NCBI GenBank assembly: GCA_014529385.2
Contig: CM043946.1
Coordinates: 35,614,558 to 35,678,557 of the forward strand
Direction: 5' to 3'
DNA: 64,000 nt
Origin: Adiantum capillus-veneris
Taxonomy: Eukaryota > Streptophyta > Polypodiopsida > Polypodiales > Pteridaceae
The translations under genes and the position numbers were made by a program. Below the pieces are notes generated by a model. The model was not told where the DNA came from. It was given only the letters and a program-made list of their open reading frames with translations, and ran no database searches. Below are positions 1-10,600 of the stretch, piece after piece; position 1 is the first letter of the stretch; each line of letters opens with the position of its first letter.

Positions 1-2344
1 TAATGTTTTCTATCTCTGTAAATATCTCATTAACTTTGAATCATGTTTACTAATCTTTAGTAAAATTCAATCAAAAACAAGATTTTTTAGTTAAGATAAT
101 TAAAATTTATGATTAACTAATTAAGTGCTACTTATCATAGACTATTCACAATTAAAACTATCATTGTAATTATCTTGTGATTTATTAAGCTAATTTATCA
201 TCAATTTTAAGGCTAAAAACAATTTTTGCCTAAATAATTACTAAAATTAATCATAGAAGTAAGACAATTTTCTTAGCTTCATGACAATATAATCAAGCTC
301 TAATAATTATCTTGTAGTTATATAAGCTGAAGTGACATAATTTTCTTCAATTGAGACCAAAATTGATTAATTTCAATCCTAGTAGGAAATAGGATTTAAT
401 TATCAATTAGATTAATAATCCTAATCATAAAATGAATAATAAGCAATGTAATAATATTAAGAATAATTTAAAAGAGATTTAATCTTCTTAATTAAAATTA
501 ATTAAAAACATTAAATATAGATTTTACTAAAATTAATAGTATTTTCACTGGGTCATGTTTGTTGGTTTTACCAATTCCACTGTAGGGTTCTATCATACAC
601 CCCTCCCAACGAAGATAGTTTTCAAGTGGGAGATAGTTTTTTGTGTGCATTACATCAATGGATGGTCTTGAACATGCAAGGGCGGAGTAATTCAAGCAGA
701 TGGTTTGAGTTGGGCATCTATTTCAGTTGCAAGTTATCGATGGACAAAGATGTGTGCATACCACCTTAAGAGCTAAATCTCTGTTCATATACTCTCCATA
801 TCACGAAAAACATATCTAAAATTAGCAAGCCCTCCACTTTTGAACACTAATTCACTTCAGCTATATTTGAGATTATGAACTTCCATTGATTGTTATGTGC
901 CTAATAATGAAAATTTCATACATGACCAGGTCAGGTGCAAACTTACCCTTTCTGAAGCTTGACCAATCACACAGGATAAAGAGGGTCAAGAATATGAACT
1001 TAGTTTCTCAGTAATGGCCGTCACTTTAGTAGGGTTTCTAATGCTAAGAAACCCAAGGCTAGAAAGAAAGGGTACATCACCAAAAGGATGCTGTGTTGAA
1101 AACATAAATTTGATAAGCTGGAAAACTCACTTTATTTCTGAACCAATCATCAACGAGAATTCCTTGTTTCCGTGGACCCATTCGAAAAATCAAAAAGCAT
1201 AATGTTAAGGCACTACAAGATGCAATCTAAGAACCAAGAGCAGATGGGGTAGCAATTGAAGAGTGAAGCATGCACAAGGTTAATTGTCACTAGTGCTCTT
1301 GTGATGTTTTGATGATAAAATCAACCTTCACATTGATGGTAGTGATCAGTTACTAGTCTCCTCCATAGTATGCTTACAAATTTGCAATTTATAGCTTCAA
1401 ATCAACTTAAGATGCTCTACAATTACCAACAATGCTCTTGAAAAGTTGAGCCATACATTTCAGCAGACAGCACATAACACATAACAGAATGGATGACCAT
1501 GGAGGGTCACTCCTATCAGAATCAAGGTGATTGGACAAAGACATTCCGCACAAAGATGGCCAGACATGGTCTCCCAACCTACTCCTTGCTTCTCCAAATC
1601 AGAAGCCCATGTATCACAACAGCAGCCACACAGCCACTGCATTTCAAAGGAGACTCGTACAGAATAAAACTTTCTAAGACTCCATTCTTTTGAGAAAATG
1701 TTGGTGTAAGGGCTCCAAGAGACCAGTACCAATCAGAATCCCATATATCTTCTATTTTAAAAGAGATTCATATAGAATAACACATTTACTTACATTCTTT
1801 GCAAAAAAAATTGGTGTAAGGGCAAGTACCTATGTGAGCAAGTCACATGACTAACAAACCAGACACTGCTTTCATACATATCTGTCCTGCCTAATTAGAT
1901 ACAAGGTCCTGATGATAATTGATTCTGCATAATCACCACCTTCGATTTAGACAAGCTTAAAAAGAGTTAAGGATTCAGATTCACCCTCGCTACTGGTATC
2001 CTAAATCAGAATGCTATTCGAGGAAGGCACAGACAGTTTCCACACACGGCAAACAAGCCCAAAATACACAGCCTACTACACATTGTTTGAGCCAGGAGCC
2101 ATACCGGGAATAAAGGATAATACATATCACCATATAGCAAAAGCAGATCCAACTTTGAGTTTAGTAGATGTGGCAAGGATGAAATGAACACCCTCCTTTG
2201 CACATAACAAAACTTTGCAAGCTCAATATTAGAGGTTTGGTACATGCATTAAATTAACTCTGAAAATTTCCCGTGATACACTAGTCTTAAAATGCAATCT
2301 GAACAATTGCCGCTCAACTTCTCTGTATTCTATGAGAGCAATCT
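1..2344. other. AT-rich non-coding DNA
   Basis: No convincing gene is seen. The first 540 bases are very AT-rich; the rest is mixed-composition sequence with only short open frames that show no recognisable motif or codon pattern. The last few hundred bases lie immediately downstream of the minus-strand RPS10 stop codon and must contain its 3' untranslated region, but I could not place a poly(A) signal with confidence. Confidence 0.6.
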
Positions 2345-3649
2345 CTACTCCGTAAGAGAGGGTTGGCCTGCACCAAACCCACCACCACCTCGTCCGAAGC
2401 CAGGTCGCCCACCAGCACCACTCTTAAGAAAAACAAAGATAGAAATAGCCATCAGTCAAAAAAATTAACTCCACAAAAAGCCAGAGAGAAAGAAAGGGAG
2501 AGACTAGAAATAAAGATAAAAATTTCAGGACAACATAACAGATATCCAAGCCCAGCCAAAGGTTTTATCATGAAAGAGTTGCACCTAAGTACGCAAAGCA
2601 CAAAGCAACTAAATTCGAGCATCTCAACATACCCTGAAAGAGGGCTGAAAACCTTCAGGGGCACCACCTTTGTCACCAAAACCACCTGGACCCCTTGGAG
2701 GGCCACCACGATAACCATCTCTGTCACCAAACCTTGGCCTGTCACCGTCTCGAGGGGGGCCACTGGCAATGTAACTTGGAAATGTGAGATCAAAAGTATA
2801 GAAAAAAACCAAAACCTCCATACTCTCCAACAATGCACACATACCGGGGCCGGTCACCGGGAGGTCCACCCATCGGCCTGCCAGGAGGCCTGGCAGACTT
2901 CTTGAGTGTGGCGGGCACAATCTCTGAGGGCAAATTGAGATATGTTCTAAGGTGCTCAATACCATCATTGGTCAAATACCAGTAGTAGTGCATCCAAGCA
3001 AAATTCTCTTTGACATATTCCTTAGACTTGAAGCTCTGCATGAGCTTGATCACTTGCAGATTTGGAACATCAATGTCTGGATGCTTTGGCAGATTGAAGT
3101 CTTTTTTGGCATAGAGAACCCCCTCTGCATTATTTCAATGCAGACAAACAATTAGCTGACAGCCTGTCTATATGAGCATGTAAAGTAAAATCTGAAGATT
3201 GCAAAGAAACCAACCTTTGAAAAGATACTTGTAAACTTCCACTCGATTCTTCTTAGAAATCAACTGCAAGCAATAAACAAAGCAAACTGAACACACATAA
3301 ATAATGCAGGAGAATGCAAGCAAGGAATACCAAAGAGCAAACCTAGCAGAATACAATTCAAACATCTGAGACCGAATGACCAACAACCAGAATGAGTTAA
3401 AGGAAAAAAATACCAGAAAAGAAATCGGTATCTGTCAGTCAATGTGCTTATGTCTTACCCCAAAACACTTTCATAATAGCAAGCAGAGCAATTTACAAGC
3501 AGCTAAGAGAAATTGCTGACGAACACATGCAGACAAGCAAATCAAGCTCTGATCAGGCGAAGACTAGAAAAACCCTTGATGCAGATTACTCACATTCATA
3601 GAAGAAAATCCATCTAACTTATTCGCGGCCAATGCTTAAGTCAGGGCAA

Positions 3650-3721
<72 letters not shown>

Positions 3722-3781
3722 AGGCGAGCGCGCAAACACCTAGTCCGCAAAGAGGCAGCAGGAAAGGAGAAGACTTACCAT
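2345..3781 (-). CDS. RPS10: 40S ribosomal protein eS10, five exons
   Basis: The coding exons are 3779-3781, 3215-3263, 2845-3124, 2633-2762 and 2345-2422, all minus strand. They sum to 540 nt, giving 179 residues plus TAG. eS10 is a component of the head of the small cytosolic ribosomal subunit near the mRNA entry side. The S10/plectin domain fills roughly residues 1-100, with family motifs such as [23 protein letters not shown] and [18 protein letters not shown], followed by a Gly/Arg/Pro-rich tail ([14 protein letters not shown]) typical of plant eS10. Introns start with GTAAGT, GTTGGT, GTATGT and GTATGT and end in AG. The reading frame is kept across all four junctions. The first coding exon holds only the ATG, in a CACCATGG context, directly followed by the donor site. 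The last intron ends in a weaker AAG acceptor, so that junction is the least certain. No damage is visible, so it is probably functional. Confidence 0.95.
3655..3719. repeat. (CT)n microsatellite in RPS10 intron 1
   Basis: About 32 uninterrupted CT units. On the gene strand this is a GA tract about 60-125 nt after the start codon, inside the first intron. GA/CT tracts near plant transcription starts are often GAGA-type regulatory sequence, but here a role is only inferred. Confidence 0.9.
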
Positions 3782-3878
3782 GGTGCCGAGGATGGAGAGG
3801 CCTGCACCAGATCGCCCCTCACCTGCAGCACTAACGAAAGAGTTTTCTCAAATCGCTCGCCTCCATTATGAACTCCCC

Positions 3879-3887
3879 AAACCCTAA
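3879..3887. promoter_or_regulatory. telo-box AAACCCTAA upstream of RPS10
   Basis: A perfect telo-box lies about 100 bp upstream of the RPS10 start codon. Telo-boxes are a known promoter element of plant ribosomal-protein and other translation-related genes, usually close to the transcription start. Position and neighbour both fit. It may lie in the promoter or the 5' untranslated region; I could not identify a TATA box with confidence. Confidence 0.6.
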
Positions 3888-4489
3888 GTACTTGGTGCAC
3901 ACAGATACAGATAGTTTACATAAACTTTTTTAGTACAAAAGGTTGTTAAAAATTCCTATTATTCAAGGGCTATGGTTTCTCATCTCTAGAAAGGGTACGC
4001 ACATGAGCACAAAATTTAGCCGATGCTGATATTTTCACTTACGTGCCATGAAGATTCTAGCCGCAGCATCAAATGCTCAACAGTAGGGCTCTACATGTAG
4101 TTGCACACATCAACCGAGGTTTTTGCTATAGTTAAGGGTAAATTTCAACTAGAATAATGCCCACCATGTGCATAAAGAGCCCTCATCGTCTTGCACCTTG
4201 CTTTTCTACAGTATCTATGAGATATCTTGCAAGTAACTATGAGCTTCTTTTGTACTATAACTTCACCTTTCTAAGTTGTCCTTGACTAGCAATATTGAGA
4301 TGCAACCTAAGATGTCACCATCTAGCAACAAACTCCAGGTTAAGGAACAAGCAAGAAATAGGACACCCAGCAGTGCTTTGGGACCATCAGGTCTAGAAGA
4401 GTGAGAAATCATGTTTAGTGGTTGATGCATGATACCTATGTGGCTCAGTATTGTGCTTGTATGACAAAAATTGTGCAAGATGTAGAATC
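3888..4489. other. intergenic DNA, nothing recognised
   Basis: Upstream flank of RPS10. I see no coding motif, long repeat or RNA gene in this stretch. Confidence 0.5.
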
Positions 4490-4890
4490 CACATGTTTTT
4501 TGGACATTGTTGCAGATGTTGAATGGGAGCAAGCCATGGATCACAAGATGTTTTTGCTTGATGCAAATCTAACTTGGGATGTGGTTTCATTTCGTAAAGG
4601 CAAGAAGCTAATTGCCTACAATTGGGTTTACAAGGTAAAGCACGATGTAGTGGTAGCATTAGCATGTATAAAGCTACATTGGAGATAAAAGGTTATGCAC
4701 AAACATATGGAATCGATGATACAAAGACATCTAGCCCTATAGCCAAGATGGCACAATTGGTGAAGTTATAAGTGTGGCTATTGGATGGGTTTTCACATCA
4801 ATGGAGGTCGAGAACATGTTCTTTGGAGGATGACCTGCAAGAAGAGGTATTGTCAAGGCATGGGTAAGATGGGACATGGTCTTAGGAAAG
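4490..4890 (+). pseudogene. Ty1/Copia reverse transcriptase relic
   Basis: A degenerate piece of the N-terminal half of a Copia RT. It keeps the WEQAM opening, then a stretch equivalent to N-TW-D-V-S and KKLIAYNWVYKVK. After a frame change come remnants of the SPIAKM and ME-VENMFFGGDLQEEV motifs, which match the usual D-V-K-x-A-F-L-x-G-D-L-x-E-E-V block. The catalytic YVDD segment is absent. No LTRs or other domains can be linked to it. It is an old fragment with several indels. Confidence 0.7.
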
Positions 4891-5182
4891 GACGACTCAC
4901 CGCTAAGAGGAGGTGGTTGGGTGGAGAAAGGACATGTAGAGACCCTTTCCCTTTCAGAGGAATCAAACCTCACAAAAGCTTCATGTCAAAGGCTATCGGT
5001 GCTATTTTTTGCACTGGAGCTTTTTGAGGGAAAAGCAGTGGCATGAATGGCTGGTTGTGGGGAGGAACGAACCATGGCAACCTTCACCATTTGTGTCAAG
5101 AGTGGTACTGAACAAAGGTGCCTTGCAAGGTTGGAGTTTTTTTGCTTCATTGTCTTGCCCGATGATGCCTCTATGTGATGTT

Positions 5183-5219
<37 letters not shown>

Positions 5220-5795
5220 GGGAGCTCTAGAGAAAGACTATGCTCAAGCTCTTGGCTATGGATGCAAATCCAAGCCAATAAAAGTTTCTTTTTCTCCATC
5301 TCTATTACTCTATTACTAAGCTATGCTAAGAGCTTGCCCATGAGTAAGCCTATACGAAGAATCCATTTTCTTGCTTGAAAAATACTTTTCACCCTCATCT
5401 TCCTCTTTCCCTACAGCTCCTTTTTCTCCGATGGGTGTTCAGGGTTTGGGAAGGAGGGTTATACCATGGAATCTTGAAGAATACCATCTTCTTGATTCAA
5501 GCAATGCTTTGCAAGAGCACAAACATGTATTGTCTTTTCAGAGGATTATAATACAAGTCCTTTTGGAGGATGGACCACCTCTAAGTAAATCCAGTCTTCA
5601 TCGAGTTGTCAATTTGAATTCGGTATTCTCTTTGAATTATGTCCATGATTATAGTGTTTTGAATGTGTATTTGTGTAAATAAATCAGCCCCCCACAATCT
5701 GTATTCTCCCTGTTGTATTTCTCTTAAGGAAAACTCTCTTCTTTTATAGTTAAATTCCGGTTGAATATAAAAGTAAGTATTAGATTCTCTAGCAT

Positions 5796-5807
5796 TGGTA
5801 TCAGAGC
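5796..5807 (+). other. tRNA-iMet primer binding site of element A
   Basis: TGGTATCAGAGC, the exact complement of the 3' end of plant initiator tRNA-Met, one base after an LTR-like end in CTAGCA. It fixes the plus orientation of element A. Confidence 0.85.
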
Positions 5808-6149
5808 TGAGGTTTCTCTTTTCTTGCCTAAGAAGAGAGGTCCTTAAGTAATCTGTGAAAGGTTGGATTTTTTTATTGCAATAGGGTAAGTGGGATTGGC
5901 ATTTATTAACTTGGTCATATGCATGTTTACAGGGTACAGGGGACACTATCGGGATCTATGGTCTTAATAGTGGAGTCTTTCAGGACTTGCCTGTGGCTTA
6001 TCCATTATTGAGCTATTAGTTACTTGATAGGAACCAGTGCCAGCCTAACATTGTTAAACCCACTCCACTACTCTTTGCAATTAAGAATATTATAAACCAT
6101 GGGTGTAGTTACTCGAGTGCTAATTTTCAAAAAATAAGAGGTTCAAAGC

Positions 6150-7067
6150 CAAATTCAAGGCCTTCAAGCTCAAGTTCCCTCGAGTGCCCAAGAAGAGAGA
6201 ATTCATGTGAGGCCTCCAAGTGAGAACTCCAAAAGAGGAATCTCTTTGGGTAATGAAGAGGAGATACCGAAAGGACCTCCAAGGAGAACTGTTCAAGAAG
6301 AAGAAGTACGCCATGAACTTTCAAGGGAGAGGTATGAAAGTGACACTTCACCTACCTTTGAAAGTGATGTTGCCCCAAGAAGACGGTGGACATGGCGGTC
6401 ACCTAATCCTCCCAAAAATAAGAGGAAGTCATCAAGCACTCCCTCCCATTCTAATTCAAAGAAGGGAGAAAGAAATCCAAGCAAGAGGAAGTGAATAAAG
6501 TGGTCACCATCTTTGCCTTCTTCCTCCTCTTCCTCTTCCTCTTCATCATCATCACCATCTTCTGACACAAAGAGTAGCGACTTGCCATCCAAGAGAGAGA
6601 AAGGAAGGGGTAAATGGAGAAATTATGCAGCATGGAAGAGGTCACGTCAATTGAAGAAACTCAAAGAGGGAGGAAAGAACATCAGCTTTCTTACCTATGA
6701 TGGAACCTTCGGAGCAACTGATAAAGTATTGGCCTTTATCCAACAATTTGACGTGGCTTTTGGAGATGAAGATTTCTTGAAATCTTCAAAACTTTGAAAT
6801 GTTTCTATGCATTTCAAAAAGTCAGCCCATCAATGGTGGGCAGGCCTACGTAGTCAAGGTAAAGCTCCAAATACTTGGAAAGCTTTGAGGGTTGCTATTT
6901 CAAAGCAATTCCTTCCAAGTGGTGCCAAAGACAAAGTCCTCACGGAATGGAAAAGCTTGAAGAGGACCTCATACGAGTCTATCCAAAAGTATGTGGATCA
7001 GTTTTGGGAGTTACATCTCAAAGCCACTATCTATACAAGTGATAAAATCACGAGGCCTACTCTTTGA
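6150..7067 (+). pseudogene. gag relic of Gypsy element A
   Basis: Three successive open segments (about 6207-6494, 6513-6797 and 6807-7067) align one after another with the gag of element B. The first holds an Arg/Ser/Pro-rich region (VAPRRRWTWRSPNPPK) and a poly-Ser run. The others hold the retrotransposon gag core, with blocks such as AWKRSRQLKKLKEG, LAFIQQFDVAFGDE and HQWWAGLRSQGKAPNTWKAL. Stops and frame changes separate the segments. The zinc knuckle is missing because the copy ends at 7067. It keeps bases lost from the B copy (for example TAT GAT where B has a 1-base deletion), which shows the B lesions are secondary. Confidence 0.8.
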
Positions 7068-7296
7068 AGAGCATGATGGATGGCAAGCATGCTATCATAG
7101 GAGCTTTTATATTCACTATCTATGTCTGGGATGAAATGTAGATAGTGTAGTGGGCTTAAGAATAGATAGGAAAGAGTTACCAATTGGGGATATCACTCTT
7201 ACCACAAATCTTGACAATGCTAGATGTGTGAAGATGGGTGTAGAGAGAGAGAGAGAGGGGTGGGGGGGGTGGGGGGAGGCAGTGTCTCTCCATCTG

Positions 7297-7988
7297 TGTC
7301 ATAAAATCTAATATCTGACCAACCCAAATGATTTTCTCATATTAAACTGATCACTTAATGTGGGAGAATAAACGGGAACAAGGGTTAAGATATAGATGTG
7401 CTTATAGATCTATTTCAGCACGGGGCCAATGGTAAAGGGGCCCAAATGAGAAAAGGTCTATCAAAGAGCAAGGTTAACCAATGGACCAAAAGACCTTAGG
7501 GTTGTCTTCATTAAAGCCTCCAAAGGTAAGTGTTAAAAGCCTTAAGACATAGTCTTTAAATTTTTATTCTTTAGTCACTAAGGTCCAAGCAGGCAAGGGG
7601 GCAGCTTGCTTAAGCTAGGGTTGTGCTTAAGCAGGGGGCCTGCCTGCTTACCAAGTTCAAAGTACTTGCTACTAATAAGGGGGCCAGCCCTACAAAGGAG
7701 GGAGGTGGATAGTATGTGAGCACCTCGCCAAGGACCCATACTCTTATGAAAGGAAAGGGGCCACATGTCAAGTGTAGAGGCACATTGCTCAAGCAGGCAA
7801 GGGGGCAGCTTGCTTAAGCAAGGGTTGTGCTTAAGCAAGGGGGGTGCTAGCTTAACCTCACAAGAGGGAAAGAAGGACACTTGTCAAGAGACTACACATC
7901 TTGCCCCAAAGGGAGCCAAGCTCTGATTGGCTAGAGGTCTACATGGCCCAATAAGCTTCAAGGAAAGCCTAGGGAAGGGGGTCGACCT

Positions 7989-8036
<48 letters not shown>

Positions 8037-8779
8037 CTCATTTGAGCATCCCACGAGCTCTCTCACTCTCATTTCTTCCCTTCACACACTCTTGTGAAGC
8101 AAGGATTCCATCTCCTTCTCCAAGCTTGAGAAAGTTGAGTGCCTACTACCACAAGCTCTTGGCTATGGATGCAAATCCACACAAGAGAATGCTTATGCTT
8201 GCTTATTAATCTCTCTAATCTCCATTAACACTATGCTAAGCTATGCTACAAGAGCTATGAGTGATTATGTGCAAGGGGTTATTGCTTTCTCGTAGAGCTA
8301 CTTCTACTTTTCTCTTCTTCCTCACTCCCTGCCAGCTTTCCTCACCTTTCATGGTGTTTGAGGTCTTGGGATTGAGGCTAGTCATTTTCCAAGTTCATGC
8401 TAATCATGTTTATTGTTGTTATACTTGGTGAGTGAAGCTTACCATCTTCATCTCATCAAGAAGGTCTCAAGGAACACAAACAATTGTATTGTAAACAAGT
8501 CTTCCGTCATGGAAGAATCTATAATACAAATGCCTATTGGAGGGGGGACCGGCTCCAACAAATCCAATTCCTCTATTGGTGTCAATTCCTCTAAACTCTC
8601 ACTCTTTTTTACAAGTATTGATCATGCCATGTTAATGAAGTAATGTGTTAGTGTTGCTCTCTCCATCCAAGCACTTTCTTTCTCACTATAAATCTATACT
8701 CAAAAGAATGCTCAAGGAAATGCTCAATATGTTCTTCACTTTCCGCTCCGACTCAAGTTAAAAGGCTAATTCCATTACA
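7297..8779 (+). repeat. 5' LTR of Gypsy B
   Basis: 1483 bp, starting TGTCATAAAATC and ending CCATTACA, matching 19429-20927 nearly throughout. It contains a (CT)n tract at 7991-8031 and internal short duplications around the phrase GCTTGCTTAAG (7604-7835). The two LTRs differ by scattered substitutions and mainly by CT-tract length. Confidence 0.93.
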
Positions 8780-8780
8780 T

Positions 8781-8792
8781 TGGTATCAGAGC
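8781..8792 (+). other. tRNA-iMet primer binding site of Gypsy B
   Basis: TGGTATCAGAGC, one base after the LTR end. It is identical to the PBS of element A. Confidence 0.9.
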
Positions 8793-9174
8793 ATTTGGTT
8801 TCTCTTTTCTTGAGGTCCTTAAGTAGCCTATAAATGGTTGATGTTGTTGATTATATTAGGGTAAGTGGAACTGGGATCTATTATCAATTTTGTTGAGTCG
8901 GGTATGGTGCACACCTCGGGAGCTTTGGACTTAATAATGGAGTCTTTTTAGACTTGCCTACGGCTTTACCATTATTGAGCCATAAGAAGTCTGAAAGGAG
9001 CTAGCCCTCGGCAACTCTGCTATGTTAGACCTACTCCTCTACTCTCTATAATTAACCACTTTTGAGCCGTGGGTGTAGATACTTAAGAGACGATTTTCAA
9101 AGGCTAAGAGGAGTGGCAACTAAGGTTTTGAATTTCCAAAGCATACACTAAGTACATACATAAATTTTGTTAAC

Positions 9175-10600
9175 ATGGCTGACAATAATCAAGAGAGTAG
9201 AATGAACATTGATAGCTTTGATTTTGCACATGAAGGTGCTAATGATGATGCTCCCATGTTTGTGAATTATCTAGTCACTAGGTTGCAGCAAGCTATGGGC
9301 AACCCTGCTTTGCAAGCCGAAGTTACTCAACAACTTCGTGCTTATGGAATTGCCCTTCCTCTCCAAGAGGAGAGAGAGCTTAGGAGGCCTCTTGAAGAGA
9401 CCCCCAAAAGAAGACTCTCTCCCATAAGAGAGGAGGAATCCAAAGAGCAAGAAAGCAATGGAAATTTAAGTTCCTCTGAAGATGTGGCTCCACGAAGACA
9501 GTGGTCTCGACGATCGCCTACTCCTCCCAAGAGGAAAAGATCAATACACAGTCCTTCTCCTCGTCATTTCGAAAGAGAAGAGAGGAAACAAAGGAAGAAA
9601 AAGGCTAGGAAGAGGTCACCCTCTTCTCCTTCATCTTCACCTTCCTTCTCTTCCGATGAAAGCTATGGACATTCTCCTAGAGAATACAAGAGGGGAGGAC
9701 ATTGCAAATCATTCCCTGCATGGAGAAGGTCCCAAAAGTTAAAGAAGTTCAAGGAGGGAGAAAAGAGTATCTCTTTTCTCACTTAGATGGCACCTTTGGT
9801 GCTACTGGCAAAGTTTTGGCCTTCATCCAACAATTTGATGCGGCCTTTTGAGATGAAGGCTTTACAGAGTCCTCCAAGCTACACCATGTAGCTATGCACT
9901 TTCAAAAATCAGCTCGTCAATGGTGGACTAGCCTTCGTGGCAATGGCAAAGCCCCAAAGACATGGAAAACTCTACGAGTTTCCATCATGAAGCAATTCCT
10001 TGCAAGCGATGCAAAGGACAAAGTGCTTACCGAATGGCCCAGCTTGAAGCTTCTCTCTCATGAGTCTATCCACAAGTATGTAGACAAGTTTTGGGATTTA
10101 CATCTCAAGGCTACTGTCTTTCAAAAGATAGACTTTGCCGAGCAAAGGCAACAATTCTGTGTGGGATTACCTGAAGAGATGGCCGAATACATCAACTCTC
10201 AACGGCCTGGTACTATTAGCAAAGTAATCCATCACACCATGGTTGCTTCACGTATCAATTTCCATCAAGGGGCTGGACGTAATGTCAAACCCATGGACAA
10301 TAAAGGCAAAAATGATGCAAAGGGGAAGACCAATGCTCAAAATTCTTCCCAAGGCACTTACAACAACAACAACAACAACAATCGGTCCAAGGAGAAGGGA
10401 GTTTACAAAGGTAAAAACAAACTCTCTCCTGAAGAGCTTGAAGCTTTTTGCAAGGACCATAAGTGTTTCAAGTGTGGGAAGCAAGGACACGGCTATCGTT
10501 CTTGCCCCAAGAAGAATACTCGCAATGAGACTCCTAGGGCTTCCACCATCGAAGCTCCAAAAGAGGATGCTCATTGCAAAGTCTCATCACTCTCCTATGC
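9175..10600 (+). pseudogene. gag of Gypsy B with SR-like region and zinc knuckle
   Basis: It starts with MADNNQESRMNIDSFDF at 9175. Residues about 90-180 are rich in Arg, Ser, Pro and Lys (RRSPTPPKRKR, KKARKRSPSSPSSS), resembling SR-protein tails. The gag core follows (ARQWWTSLRGNGKAPKTWK, CVGLPEEMAEYI), then an Asn run and a CCHC knuckle, CFKCGKQGHGYRSCP, near 10468-10512. Two lesions are visible by comparison with element A: a 1-base deletion near 9785, creating an early TAG, and a GGA-to-TGA stop at 9849-9851. The part after 9894 stays open into the protease. Confidence 0.85.

Larger units (their letters stand above)
5160..7296 (+). mobile_element. Gypsy element A, truncated 5' part
   Basis: Remains of a Ty3/Gypsy element related to element B. 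Present in order: the 3' part of an LTR ending at 5794 (with a CT tract at 5186-5217 and text matching the B LTR around TCTTGGCTATGGATGCAAAT), a tRNA-iMet primer site at 5796-5807, a leader with phrases shared with the B leader, and a gag relic to 7067. Everything downstream of gag is missing; a GA- and G-rich stretch (about 7230-7280) follows, then element B begins at 7297. The left LTR boundary could not be fixed. The sequence right of element B does not obviously continue this element. Confidence 0.75.

Noticed and set aside
498-1732. Short frames in the first 2 kb
   Set aside because: Each is under 95 residues, with no homology-like motif and no consistent codon bias.
2363-2905. Plus-strand 180-residue frame over RPS10
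   Set aside because: It is antisense to RPS10 exons and introns; the minus-strand exons match eS10 with proper splice sites.
6293-6592. Minus-strand acidic frame with a Glu run
   Set aside because: It is the complement of the Ser/Arg-rich part of the Gypsy A gag on the plus strand.
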